Shown here: positions 27,155 to 34,906 of the stretch, piece after piece
Position numbering within the stretch: position 1 is the first letter of the stretch
How the letters are laid out: each line of letters starts with the position of its first letter
Assembly: GCA_947253155.1 (NCBI GenBank)
Contig: CAMXYK010000003.1
Location: forward strand, 1-64,000
Source of the DNA: an uncultured Bifidobacteriaceae bacterium
GTDB taxonomy: Bacteria > Actinomycetota > Actinomycetes > Actinomycetales > Bifidobacteriaceae
Direction: 5' to 3'
Length of the DNA: 64,000 nucleotides
Program-made: the position numbers and the translations under genes
Notes under the pieces: model-generated
Seen by the model: only the letters and a program-made list of their open reading frames with translations
Database searches by the model: none
What the model was told of the DNA's origin: nothing

Positions 27155-27453
27155 ATCAATATACCTTTCTTGTCGGTTCTTGCCTGGCCATGTCTGTTCG
27201 CATGCAACTTGGCTTAAAACTTATGTTTAAACACAAGCCGACCGACACGAACGGGCGCGTACATGGCGCGTATTTGTGCATCATTGTAGACAATAAAAAA
27301 GCGAGCAATCATATAACGCGACAATAATCATGCTCAAAATCGACACACAAAGTGTGATTATATCAGGTACACAATACTAAAAATCGGTATTTTTCGAAGC
27401 TTTATAGGCAACAAAAAATACCGATATAACGCAAATTTTTAATATCGCGAAAA
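27155..27453. other. rpsB leader/promoter region and def terminator
   Basis: On the minus strand a TACAAT hexamer (27283-27288) is a candidate -10 box about 130 nt before rpsB; the -35 is unclear. The GC-richer leader between it and the start may carry S2 autoregulation, which I cannot show. The far part holds the def terminator. No gene seen. Confidence 0.4.
27383..27425 (-). terminator. Terminator after def
   Basis: Perfect 12-bp stem ATCGGTATTTTT/AAAAATACCGAT (27383-27394 with 27414-27425), 19-nt loop, followed on the minus strand by TTTTTAGT-type sequence. Confidence 0.8.
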
Positions 27454-27942
27454 CTAATCACGCATATTATTACGCAATTGACGCATAGCTTGACGACGAA
27501 CGTCCGTTTCAAGCCTGTCTAAATAAATGTGGCCGTCTAAATGATCACACTCATGCTGAAGCATTCTGGCCATTAGTCCTTCGCCTTCAAGCACAACTGT
27601 TTTACCATCTAAATCAATACCGCGAGCGCGAGCATAATTAGCTCTGCGCGTTTTGTACCATAAGCCTGGAACAGAAAGGCAACCTTCGTCATCGTACTGT
27701 TCTCCACTAAGCTCTTCAAGCACAGGATTGAGAATATAACCAATACGGCCGTCAATATTGTACGAGAAAGCTCTAAGACTTACGCCAATTTGATTAGCTG
27801 ACAATCCTGCTCGTCCTGGATCGTTTACGGTTTCCAACAAGTCTTCAACTAAATGTTTAACTGCTGGCGTAATCTCGCGAATTTCATCGCAAGGTGTACG
27901 TAATACTGGATCCGGAACAACACGGATTTTTCTAATAGTCAC
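27454..27942 (-). CDS. def: Peptide deformylase
   Basis: Metalloenzyme removing N-formyl groups from nascent proteins, 162 residues. Motif 2 EGCLSVPG and motif 3 QHECDHLDG (HExxH) are intact, giving the Cys and two His metal ligands. Motif 1 reads GLSANQIG, with Asn in place of the usual Pro of GLAAPQIG; Gln and the glycines are kept. Start is GTG (27940-27942) with AAGGAG upstream. It follows fadD by 45 bp and is probably co-transcribed. Confidence 0.93.
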   Translation of the reverse strand: MTIRKIRVVPDPVLRTPCDEIREITPAVKHLVEDLLETVNDPGRAGLSANQIGVSLRAFSYNIDGRIGYILNPVLEELSGEQYDDEGCLSVPGLWYKTRRANYARARGIDLDGKTVVLEGEGLMARMLQHECDHLDGHIYLDRLETDVRRQAMRQLRNNMRD

Positions 27943-27987
27943 TCAATACTCCTTCATCGAACAAGTAAAGTTAACAAAGACTATTTA

Positions 27988-30048
27988 TTACAAATTAGAA
28001 GATTCTTCTTTGCTATCTTTAGTATCTTTACTATCACGAGATGTAGAAGAAGACTCAAGCGGTGCCTCCTCACCAAAACGCTTAAGATGAGTTGCAGCTT
28101 GATCAATTGCTTGACGAACTCGAGGAGTTACAACCTCCTGAGCCTGCTTAACTGTTTCTTGCGCTTGCTTAACAGTTTCAGTAGTTTTATCAAGAATCTT
28201 AACTGTTGCTGGAAGCGGCCTAGTATTTGGTTTTGGAGCGTACAATTGAGTTTCAATAATATCAGCGTACTTTGCGAGAATCTTTGGACGCACAATCTTC
28301 ATACTTGGAGTAAGAGTTCCTGCGTCTTGAGTAAATTCATCTTGCAAAATAACAAATTTACGAACCGATTCAGCACGAGAAACAGTGCTGTTAGCTTGAT
28401 CAATAAACTGCTGAATAACGGAGCGAACAGCATCATTCGTAGCGATTTCGCTCATAGGAAGATTCTCGTCCATTCCCTTATTTTTAATCCAAGAACGAAC
28501 CATATCTGGATCCAATTCAATAAGAGCTGAAACGAATGGCTTACCATCTCCAACTACTACAGCATGAGACACGAGTGGGCATTGAGAAATAATGCCTTCC
28601 ATAGGAGCAGGACTGATATTTTTTCCACCAGCGGTAATAATAATATCCTTCTTGCGACCAGTAATAGAAAGGAAGCCTTCGTCGTCAATCTCACCAAGAT
28701 CTCCAGAATGCAACCATCCATCTTCGTCAATAACTTCTGCAGTAAGTTCAGGCTTGTTGTAGTAGCCCATAAAAACGTTAGGACCTTTAATTAACACTTC
28801 GTCATCGTCTGCAAGACGAATAGTAATTCCAGGACCTGGGCGACCTACAGAACCAACCTGATTTGCATGCTCGAAGTTTACTACGCACGGAGCTGCAGTT
28901 TCGGTCATACCGTAGCCTTGAATAAAAGTAATGCCGTCTAAACCGTTGAAGAAGTGAGCTAAATCAGCATTAATTGGAGCGCCTCCGCATGCAAGCCATG
29001 AAAGATTTGGTCCCAAAGCTGAACGAATTGAAGAACCAACAGTTTTCATATACATTGCGTGATTAATGCGAGACGCAAGCGAATGAGCTTTGCCGTCAAC
29101 GTTATCGCGAGACCACTGAATAAAATGTTTAACAGCTTTAGCAAAAATACGTCCGCGAATACCAGCACCAGCTTTTTGAGAAGCAGCATTATAAACTTTC
29201 TCAAAAACTCTAGGCACGCCAAGCAAATAAGTAGGCTTAAAGCTACGCAAGTCTGCAAGCAAATGCTTCGCATTAGGAACATAACCAATAACACCGTGAG
29301 CACCGATTGCAACGTATTGAATATAGCGCGCGAAGCAATGAGCTAAAGGAAGGAACAAAAGAAGACGATTTGGCTTGCAAAGCATGTCGCTAAGAACATC
29401 GTATCCTGCAAAAACAATATGCGTAAAGTTACGGTGCGAAAGCATTGCTCCCTTTGGCTTACCAGTAGAACCGGAAGTGTAAACAATAGTAGACAAATCA
29501 TCTGCTTTAACAGACGCAATGCTTTTATTTAACTCGTCGTCACTTATTGATTTACCAAAATCAATAACAGCTTCCAAGCCGCCAGCTTTAAAATTAAAAA
29601 CAGTTTTTAGAGTAATACGCTTATGATCTTGACGCACACGTTCTAAGCATTGTGCATGAGCATCATCGCCAGCAAAAGCAATAACTGGCTTAACCTCATC
29701 GATAATATCTGCAGCTTGAAGCGCTGAATCCGTTTCATAAATTGGAATACTCACAGCTCCAATGCAAGCGCAAGCAAAATCTACAATACCCCACTCGTAG
29801 CAAGTAGCAGAGTATATAACAACCTTTGAGCCGTGTTGGACGCCAAGAGCAATCAAACCTCGAGCTACAGAGCGCACTTTTGAAAGCATTTCAGCGGCAG
29901 TAACGTCATGCCACTTACGAGTATCGTCATCTTGCCATTGCGCAATTAAGCCTTGAGGGTCACGCATTGCACGATTAGCAAGGAGGGAATAAATAGTATC
30001 ACCGTCTTGAGTTGGGTGAATGGCTTCTACAGCAAATTCTCGGAGCAT
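27988..30048 (-). CDS. fadD: Long-chain fatty acid--CoA ligase (AMP-forming)
   Basis: Adenylate-forming enzyme of the FadD15-like group, activating fatty acids to acyl-CoA. The P-loop is YTSGSTGKPKGAMLSH, with the core motif YGMTETAAP and the hinge motif GRKKDIIITAGGKN. The C-terminal 90 residues are a Lys/Glu/Ser-rich helical tail with a near-direct repeat TVKQAQETVKQAQE. I chose Met at 30046-30048 (MLREFAVE, family-like), which lies 7 nt after a TACAAT hexamer; the frame stays open to 30108. Total about 686 residues. Confidence 0.9.
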   Translation of the reverse strand: MLREFAVEAIHPTQDGDTIYSLLANRAMRDPQGLIAQWQDDDTRKWHDVTAAEMLSKVRSVARGLIALGVQHGSKVVIYSATCYEWGIVDFACACIGAVSIPIYETDSALQAADIIDEVKPVIAFAGDDAHAQCLERVRQDHKRITLKTVFNFKAGGLEAVIDFGKSISDDELNKSIASVKADDLSTIVYTSGSTGKPKGAMLSHRNFTHIVFAGYDVLSDMLCKPNRLLLFLPLAHCFARYIQYVAIGAHGVIGYVPNAKHLLADLRSFKPTYLLGVPRVFEKVYNAASQKAGAGIRGRIFAKAVKHFIQWSRDNVDGKAHSLASRINHAMYMKTVGSSIRSALGPNLSWLACGGAPINADLAHFFNGLDGITFIQGYGMTETAAPCVVNFEHANQVGSVGRPGPGITIRLADDDEVLIKGPNVFMGYYNKPELTAEVIDEDGWLHSGDLGEIDDEGFLSITGRKKDIIITAGGKNISPAPMEGIISQCPLVSHAVVVGDGKPFVSALIELDPDMVRSWIKNKGMDENLPMSEIATNDAVRSVIQQFIDQANSTVSRAESVRKFVILQDEFTQDAGTLTPSMKIVRPKILAKYADIIETQLYAPKPNTRPLPATVKILDKTTETVKQAQETVKQAQEVVTPRVRQAIDQAATHLKRFGEEAPLESSSTSRDSKDTKDSKEESSNL

Positions 30049-30055
30049 ACTATTC

Positions 30056-30061
30056 ATTGTA
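30056..30061 (-). promoter_or_regulatory. -10 box for a probably leaderless fadD mRNA
   Basis: TACAAT 7 nt before the ATG of fadD, with no Shine-Dalgarno sequence in the gap. The -35 is weak. Inferred from spacing only. Confidence 0.4.
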
Positions 30062-30194
30062 CTTGATAACATTTTCGACACGACTGCACTTGCTACAAAA
30101 AATATCAATAAATATTGTAATTAACAAACAAAAGCATTACTAAATGTAGGAACTTAGCAAATATAGCAAATTAAAATATTTGTAACTAAATACT

Positions 30195-30235
30195 AAAATA
30201 GCGGCTCAGCACATACATTGCCAAACCGCTATTTT
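30195..30235 (-). terminator. Terminator after guaB3
   Basis: Perfect 10-bp stem AAAATAGCGG/CCGCTATTTT (30195-30204 with 30226-30235), 21-nt loop; A/T-rich flanks on both sides, so it could act in both directions. Confidence 0.75.
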
Positions 30236-30293
30236 TGCGTAATAAAAGCTATAGAAATACTATTTTCTATTAACTTTAGATTATTTAGTTTTA

Positions 30294-31424
30294 TTAACGC
30301 ACATCTTGATGGAATGGGTTAAATACAACGCTGCAACGTTGGAAACTCTTTACGTCAACGTATCCAGTAGATGCCATTGTGCGTCGCAAAGCTCCAATAA
30401 AGTTTGTAGTGCCATCAGCTTCATGGCTTGGGCCGAAGAGAATATTCTCCAAAGGAGCAACCGTACCAACGTTTGAACGCATGCCGCGAGGAAGCGAAGC
30501 ATGACGAGCTTCAGCACCCCAATGAGTGCCATGACCTGGAGCTTCAGTTGCACGAGCAAGAGGAGTGCCAAGCATAACAGCGTCAGCACCCATTGCAAGA
30601 GCCTTAATGAAGTTTCCAGAATTGCCCATGCCGCCGTCAGCAATAATCTGAACGTAACGACCACCGGATTCATCCATGTAGTCGCGACGAGCTTCAGCAA
30701 CATCAGCAATTGCAGTAGCCATTGGAGCTTGAACACCCAAAGTATTCATGGTTGCGGAAACAGCTCCGCCACCAAAGCCAACCAAAACGCCTGCAGCACC
30801 AGTGCGCATTAAATGCAAAGCGGAAGTATAATCAGCGCAACCGCCAACAATCACAGGAACATCAAGATCGTAAATAAACTTCTTCAAATCAAGAGGCTCA
30901 TGATCTTTAGAAACATGTTCTGCAGAAACAGCAGTTCCACGAATCACAAATAAGTCAACTCCAGCTTCTAACACTGTGTTATAGAATTCTTGCGTACGCT
31001 GCGGAGAAAGAGCGCCAGCAACAGTAACACCAGCGTCACGAATAGTGTGCAAACGCTTAGCAATTAATTCTGGCTTAATAGGCTCAGCATAAATTTCCTG
31101 AATACGACGAGTAGCAACATCGGCTGGAAGCTCAGATATTTCCTTAAGAAGAGGCTCTGGATTCTCATAACGAGTCCACAAACCTTCCAAATCAAGAACT
31201 CCAAGACCACCCATTTGCCCAATTGCAATCGCAGTATCCGGACTAGTAACCGAATCCATTGGAGCAGCAATAACTGGAATATCAAACGTGTAAGCATCTA
31301 CCTGCCATGCAGTAGATACTGCTTTCGGATCGCGCGAACGGCGCGAAGGAACAATAGCAATATCGTCAAGCGAATATGCAACTCGGGCTTTTTTGCCCAA
31401 ACCAATTTCAATTTCCTGAGACAT
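30294..31424 (-). CDS. guaB3: GuaB3 family IMP dehydrogenase-like protein
   Basis: A 376-residue TIM-barrel protein of the IMPDH/GMP reductase superfamily with phrases VPSRRSRDP, PVIAAPMDSVT and IADGGMGNSGNFIKALAMGADAV (phosphate binding), but no CBS domains. The loop that carries the catalytic cysteine in true IMPDH reads GFGGGAVSATMN here and contains no cysteine, as in the actinobacterial GuaB3 group. Its activity is therefore uncertain; a cyanobacterial GuaB3 has been described as a GMP reductase. It stands alone with a terminator. Confidence 0.88.
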   Translation of the reverse strand: MSQEIEIGLGKKARVAYSLDDIAIVPSRRSRDPKAVSTAWQVDAYTFDIPVIAAPMDSVTSPDTAIAIGQMGGLGVLDLEGLWTRYENPEPLLKEISELPADVATRRIQEIYAEPIKPELIAKRLHTIRDAGVTVAGALSPQRTQEFYNTVLEAGVDLFVIRGTAVSAEHVSKDHEPLDLKKFIYDLDVPVIVGGCADYTSALHLMRTGAAGVLVGFGGGAVSATMNTLGVQAPMATAIADVAEARRDYMDESGGRYVQIIADGGMGNSGNFIKALAMGADAVMLGTPLARATEAPGHGTHWGAEARHASLPRGMRSNVGTVAPLENILFGPSHEADGTTNFIGALRRTMASTGYVDVKSFQRCSVVFNPFHQDVR

Positions 31425-31755
31425 ACTTCTTAGGCTAGTTCCCTATACTGACGAATTTAATTTTTAACATCTTTGCGCAAAATAGTATTACTTTGATGCT
31501 TATTTACATCGATTTTGCTATGACAAGATTATTCAAAAACCGTAATGTGTATAATTCGACACGCTAAAAAGCGTTTATTTTCAACAAAAATGGCAAATAT
31601 TTTGAAATTTATCCACAATTTTGCCAATTATACAGTTAGGCAAAAATTACACTGTAGAATTTTATCTTAACTTTCTTATATTCGTAGAAATATGAATTAA
31701 GAAAGCGTTGAAAACATTGGCTTTTGCACCCATTTAAATAGGAAGAAGAAGAAAA
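31425..31755. other. Divergent promoter region with a DnaA box inside a dyad
   Basis: This 331-bp A+T-rich stretch separates guaB3 from the Rv3235-like gene. It contains TATAAT near 31550, a small hairpin ACGCTAAAAAGCGT (about 31561-31574), a perfect DnaA box TTATCCACA (31609-31617) within the inverted repeat TGGCAAA...TTTGCCA (31591-31626), and the ribosome binding region GGAAGAAGAAG before 31756. No open frame is convincing. Confidence 0.5.
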
Positions 31756-32343
31756 ATGAAAGTTGATTTTGTAGATGCCTATGATATGGGCAACACAGAA
31801 GATGACGACGAAACGAAAAACAATGCGGAAAATAACGATAGCAATAAAATATGCCATCCGCCGCATGGTTTATACAATGAGAATAATCTTTTGCCACTAT
31901 GCGAAGGTAACTTACCTATTGCATTTTCGCGCGGAAAATTAGAATACCATATTTGCAAATGTTATTCTGACACTCAAGAAGAAAAAGAATTCATTGATAT
32001 TGCATTGCGAACTTGCAAAATTGCTTGCATTGCCACCGATATTTCGCGTGGTAGACCTATTTCGCCAGTTATGTCGCAGTTATTAACGAAAAAATGTATT
32101 AACAAATTGACAAATATGTGGAAAATTATCAATGCAAATGTTAAGTATGATAACTGCGATAAGAATCGTTCAGGATCGTGCAGTTTGCCACCGATTCCAG
32201 ATTTTATTAATGGCATATACGTAAACCCGAAGCATTTTGAGAGCGTCGTAAGAATTACTGCAGGTCCTGAAAAATATTGGCTATCGATAGTTTTGGAATT
32301 AAGACAAAACAGATGGATTTGCACTTATGCAGATTTGGGATAA
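31756..32343 (+). CDS. Putative Rv3235/DUF6459-family protein
   Basis: A 195-residue soluble protein with no signal peptide. The N-terminal third is Asp/Glu/Asn-rich. The rest fits, by eye, the Rv3235-like (DUF6459) pattern: a segment like ATDISRGRPISPVMSQLL followed later by a repeated-strand end FESVVRITAG...LSIVLELRQNRWICTYADLG. The family is widespread in actinobacteria with unknown function. Start chosen for GGAAGAAGAAG upstream. It is a lone plus-strand gene between minus-strand neighbours. A search could overturn the family call. Confidence 0.5.
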   Translation: MKVDFVDAYDMGNTEDDDETKNNAENNDSNKICHPPHGLYNENNLLPLCEGNLPIAFSRGKLEYHICKCYSDTQEEKEFIDIALRTCKIACIATDISRGRPISPVMSQLLTKKCINKLTNMWKIINANVKYDNCDKNRSGSCSLPPIPDFINGIYVNPKHFESVVRITAGPEKYWLSIVLELRQNRWICTYADLG

Positions 32344-32417
32344 TTAATTATGCAATCAAAAGTTAGTGATGTTGAAATAGGCATAAATAGCTTTATGATG
32401 TACAAACAAAACTACAC

Positions 32418-32487
32418 AAAACTCCCCTTTGTGTTTTGATATTTTGCAAATAAAATATGCAAGCAACAAGACGCAAAGAGGAGTTTT
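32418..32487. terminator. Bidirectional terminator between convergent genes
   Basis: Arms AAAACTCCCCTTTG (32418-32431) and CAAAGAGGAGTTTT (32474-32487) pair with one mismatch around a 42-nt loop; T runs lie on both sides. It serves the Rv3235-like gene and uvrC. Confidence 0.65.
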
Positions 32488-32499
32488 TGTTATTTATTT

Positions 32500-34800
32500 T
32501 TAGCTTTCTGCATTCTTTGTTTTAATGTGCAAAGCTTCATAAATAGTTTTTGCGCGACTATCTCCTATTCCAGGAACTTTTTGCAAATCTTCTAACGACG
32601 CTTTTTTTAATTCTTTTAACGAGCCAAAAGCAGAAAGCAAGCGTTTGCGATAAACTGTTCCAACGCCAGGAATGGTGTCAAAAGCTGAATGCAACGCGCC
32701 TTTTCTGCGACTTAGGCGATGATACGAAATAGCAAAACGATGAGATTCATCTCTAGCTCGTTGCAACAAATACAATCCTTCAGAGCTTCTTTTCAAAATA
32801 ATCGGATAATCATCATCCGGAAGCCACACTTCTTCAAGTTTTTTAGCTAAACCACATACGGTAATATCTTCTCCACACGCATCTTTAATAGCTCGTCTTG
32901 CAGCTTTTGCTTGTTCACGACCACCATCGACAATAATCAGTTGTGGCTTATAAGCAAAACGTTGCTTAGATGCATAAATATTATCTGCATAAGAAGTAAC
33001 AGTACTTGCAGAAGAAGTAGAAGACGCAGAAGAATCAGAAGTAGAATCAGAATCTTCGTCGTGCTTAAACCTTCTAAAGATGGTTTCGTATATTGCGCTT
33101 AAATCATCAAGCTTCCCATCACCATTTTCGCCACGAATTTTAAAATGACGATACTCACTAGGACGAGCAATACCATCTTCAAATACAACCATCGAAGCAA
33201 CTTGATAACTTCCGTCTACGGTATTTGAAATATCGTAACATTCTATGCGCAAAGGAGCTTCTTTCATAAAAAGAGCTTTAGAAATTTCATTCATAGCTTC
33301 AGTGCGCATTTCTATGCTATTAATACGACTTGATTTCATTCTAGTCAACGCTTGGCTAGCATTATCGTTTGCACGTTGCATAAGAGCACGTTTTTCACCA
33401 CGCTCAGCAACTCGAATACTAACTTTAGAGCCACGCATATTACTCAACCACAATTCAAGCTCTTCAAGCCTACTTTTAGGAATATCAATTGGAACAATAA
33501 TTTCGCGCGGAACTGGCGAAATAGGTGCGAGCAAGTCTTCTCTACCAGTAGTTTCTTGCCTCTCACGGCGAGCGCGAGTAGCTTGCGCTCGCAAAACAGA
33601 ATCAGTTGCTGTAGCCTGCTGCGTACTGCCAACAGCATCACGAGTTTGCTTAATATTTATAGAATCCGGTTGATTTTGTAAAGCGTCCTGATTATATTGC
33701 GCATACACGTGAGTTAATAAATCAGCCAATAATTCGCCGTCAAAAATTTGATCATTACGCTCAACTGACCAATTTCGCTCTCCACGAATCATTCCAGCAC
33801 GCACAAAAAATACGTGAATAGAAGCTTCTAGCTCATCTGAGCACAATCCGAAAACATCAGCTTCTACATCTTCATCAAACATCACAGCATTCTGCTGCAA
33901 AACAGTATTAAGTACAGAAATCTCATCGCGTAATTTAGCAGCACGCTCGAATTCTAAATCTTCGCTCGCCTGCTTCATTTCACGAGTAATTTTCGCAACA
34001 TACGATGCTCCAACACTGCCTGTAAGAATCCCAACAACGCGTTCAACTAGCTCACGATGATTGTTTGGTTTAATTTTGCCGACGCATGGAGCTGAGCATT
34101 TGCCGATTGAAGCAAGCAAGCAAGGCCTACCGGTTCTGTGCGCTTTATTAAAAACAGCTGCCGAACAAGTGCGCACAGGAAAAGTTTTAAGTAGAGAATC
34201 TAAACTGTGTCTCAAAGGCCATACTTTTGCGTACGGTCCAAAATACCTTGTGTTTCTGGAACCACGATTTCTAGTAATCCACACTCTCGGAAAAGTTTCA
34301 CCAGCTGTAACCGCAACATACGGGTATGTTTTATCATCTCGAAAAACAACGTTAAAACGCGGGTCGAATGCTTTAATCCAAGTGTATTCAAGAGTTAAAG
34401 CTTCAAATTCTGTTGCAACAACAGTCCATTCCAAGCTTCGAGCAGTAAGAACCATGGATTGAGTTCTAGGATGCAACTGGTATAAAGGTTGGAAATAGTT
34501 TGCTAAACGGTTGCGTAAATTTTTTGCTTTTCCAACATAAATTACGCGTCCGTCTGCATCACGCCACTTATACACTCCCGGTTGCGCCGGAATATCTTTC
34601 GAAGCTGGGCGGAATAAGTCACGAGTATCTCCTAATAGTGGCGCTCCTAAAGCATTAACACCGTTTTCGTTTTGTTCTTCTTCATTAAGCTGATTTACTA
34701 TAGCAGATTTAGTTTTATGCCAGTTTTCATTGTTTTGAATTTGATTTTCTTCTTGCAAATCAGACAATTTTTGCAAATATTTAGTATTATTACTTTCCAT
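32500..34800 (-). CDS. uvrC: Excinuclease ABC subunit C
   Basis: Nucleotide excision repair incision subunit, 766 residues. The GIY-YIG nuclease domain (PGVYKWRDADGRVIYVGKAK) starts only at about residue 75, after a Gln/Asn/Glu-rich extension. The UVR motif (FERAAKLRDEI), the RNase H-like C-terminal nuclease (DGGREQAKAA) and the C-terminal helix-hairpin-helix (LQKVPGIGDSRAKT) follow. Two low-complexity insertions, Gln/Thr/Arg-rich (about 385-435) and Ser/Thr-rich (about 580-605), enlarge it beyond the usual 600-680. AAAGGAGGTGAAA fixes the ATG at 34798-34800. It lies 98 bp after uvrA. Confidence 0.93.
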   Translation of the reverse strand: MESNNTKYLQKLSDLQEENQIQNNENWHKTKSAIVNQLNEEEQNENGVNALGAPLLGDTRDLFRPASKDIPAQPGVYKWRDADGRVIYVGKAKNLRNRLANYFQPLYQLHPRTQSMVLTARSLEWTVVATEFEALTLEYTWIKAFDPRFNVVFRDDKTYPYVAVTAGETFPRVWITRNRGSRNTRYFGPYAKVWPLRHSLDSLLKTFPVRTCSAAVFNKAHRTGRPCLLASIGKCSAPCVGKIKPNNHRELVERVVGILTGSVGASYVAKITREMKQASEDLEFERAAKLRDEISVLNTVLQQNAVMFDEDVEADVFGLCSDELEASIHVFFVRAGMIRGERNWSVERNDQIFDGELLADLLTHVYAQYNQDALQNQPDSINIKQTRDAVGSTQQATATDSVLRAQATRARRERQETTGREDLLAPISPVPREIIVPIDIPKSRLEELELWLSNMRGSKVSIRVAERGEKRALMQRANDNASQALTRMKSSRINSIEMRTEAMNEISKALFMKEAPLRIECYDISNTVDGSYQVASMVVFEDGIARPSEYRHFKIRGENGDGKLDDLSAIYETIFRRFKHDEDSDSTSDSSASSTSSASTVTSYADNIYASKQRFAYKPQLIIVDGGREQAKAARRAIKDACGEDITVCGLAKKLEEVWLPDDDYPIILKRSSEGLYLLQRARDESHRFAISYHRLSRRKGALHSAFDTIPGVGTVYRKRLLSAFGSLKELKKASLEDLQKVPGIGDSRAKTIYEALHIKTKNAES

Positions 34801-34882
34801 TTTCACCTCCTTTCAAACAGTAAAAGTAAACAATTTTTCGTAAGTTTTACGCTCAATATGAGAGTTTGATTTTTTAAGCACC

Positions 34883-34906
34883 CATTTAAACGTACATTTA
34901 AACATC
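34883..34906 (-). repeat. 12-bp duplication across uvrA stop
   Basis: Two 12-bp units (34883-34894, 34895-34906) share CATTTAAAC and the second holds the uvrA stop. Together with the next codons they give in-frame TAA at 34898, 34886 and 34874 on the minus strand. Confidence 0.75.

Noticed and set aside
31609..31617. Replication origin
   Set aside because: Only one DnaA box was seen, with no dnaA, dnaN or box cluster.
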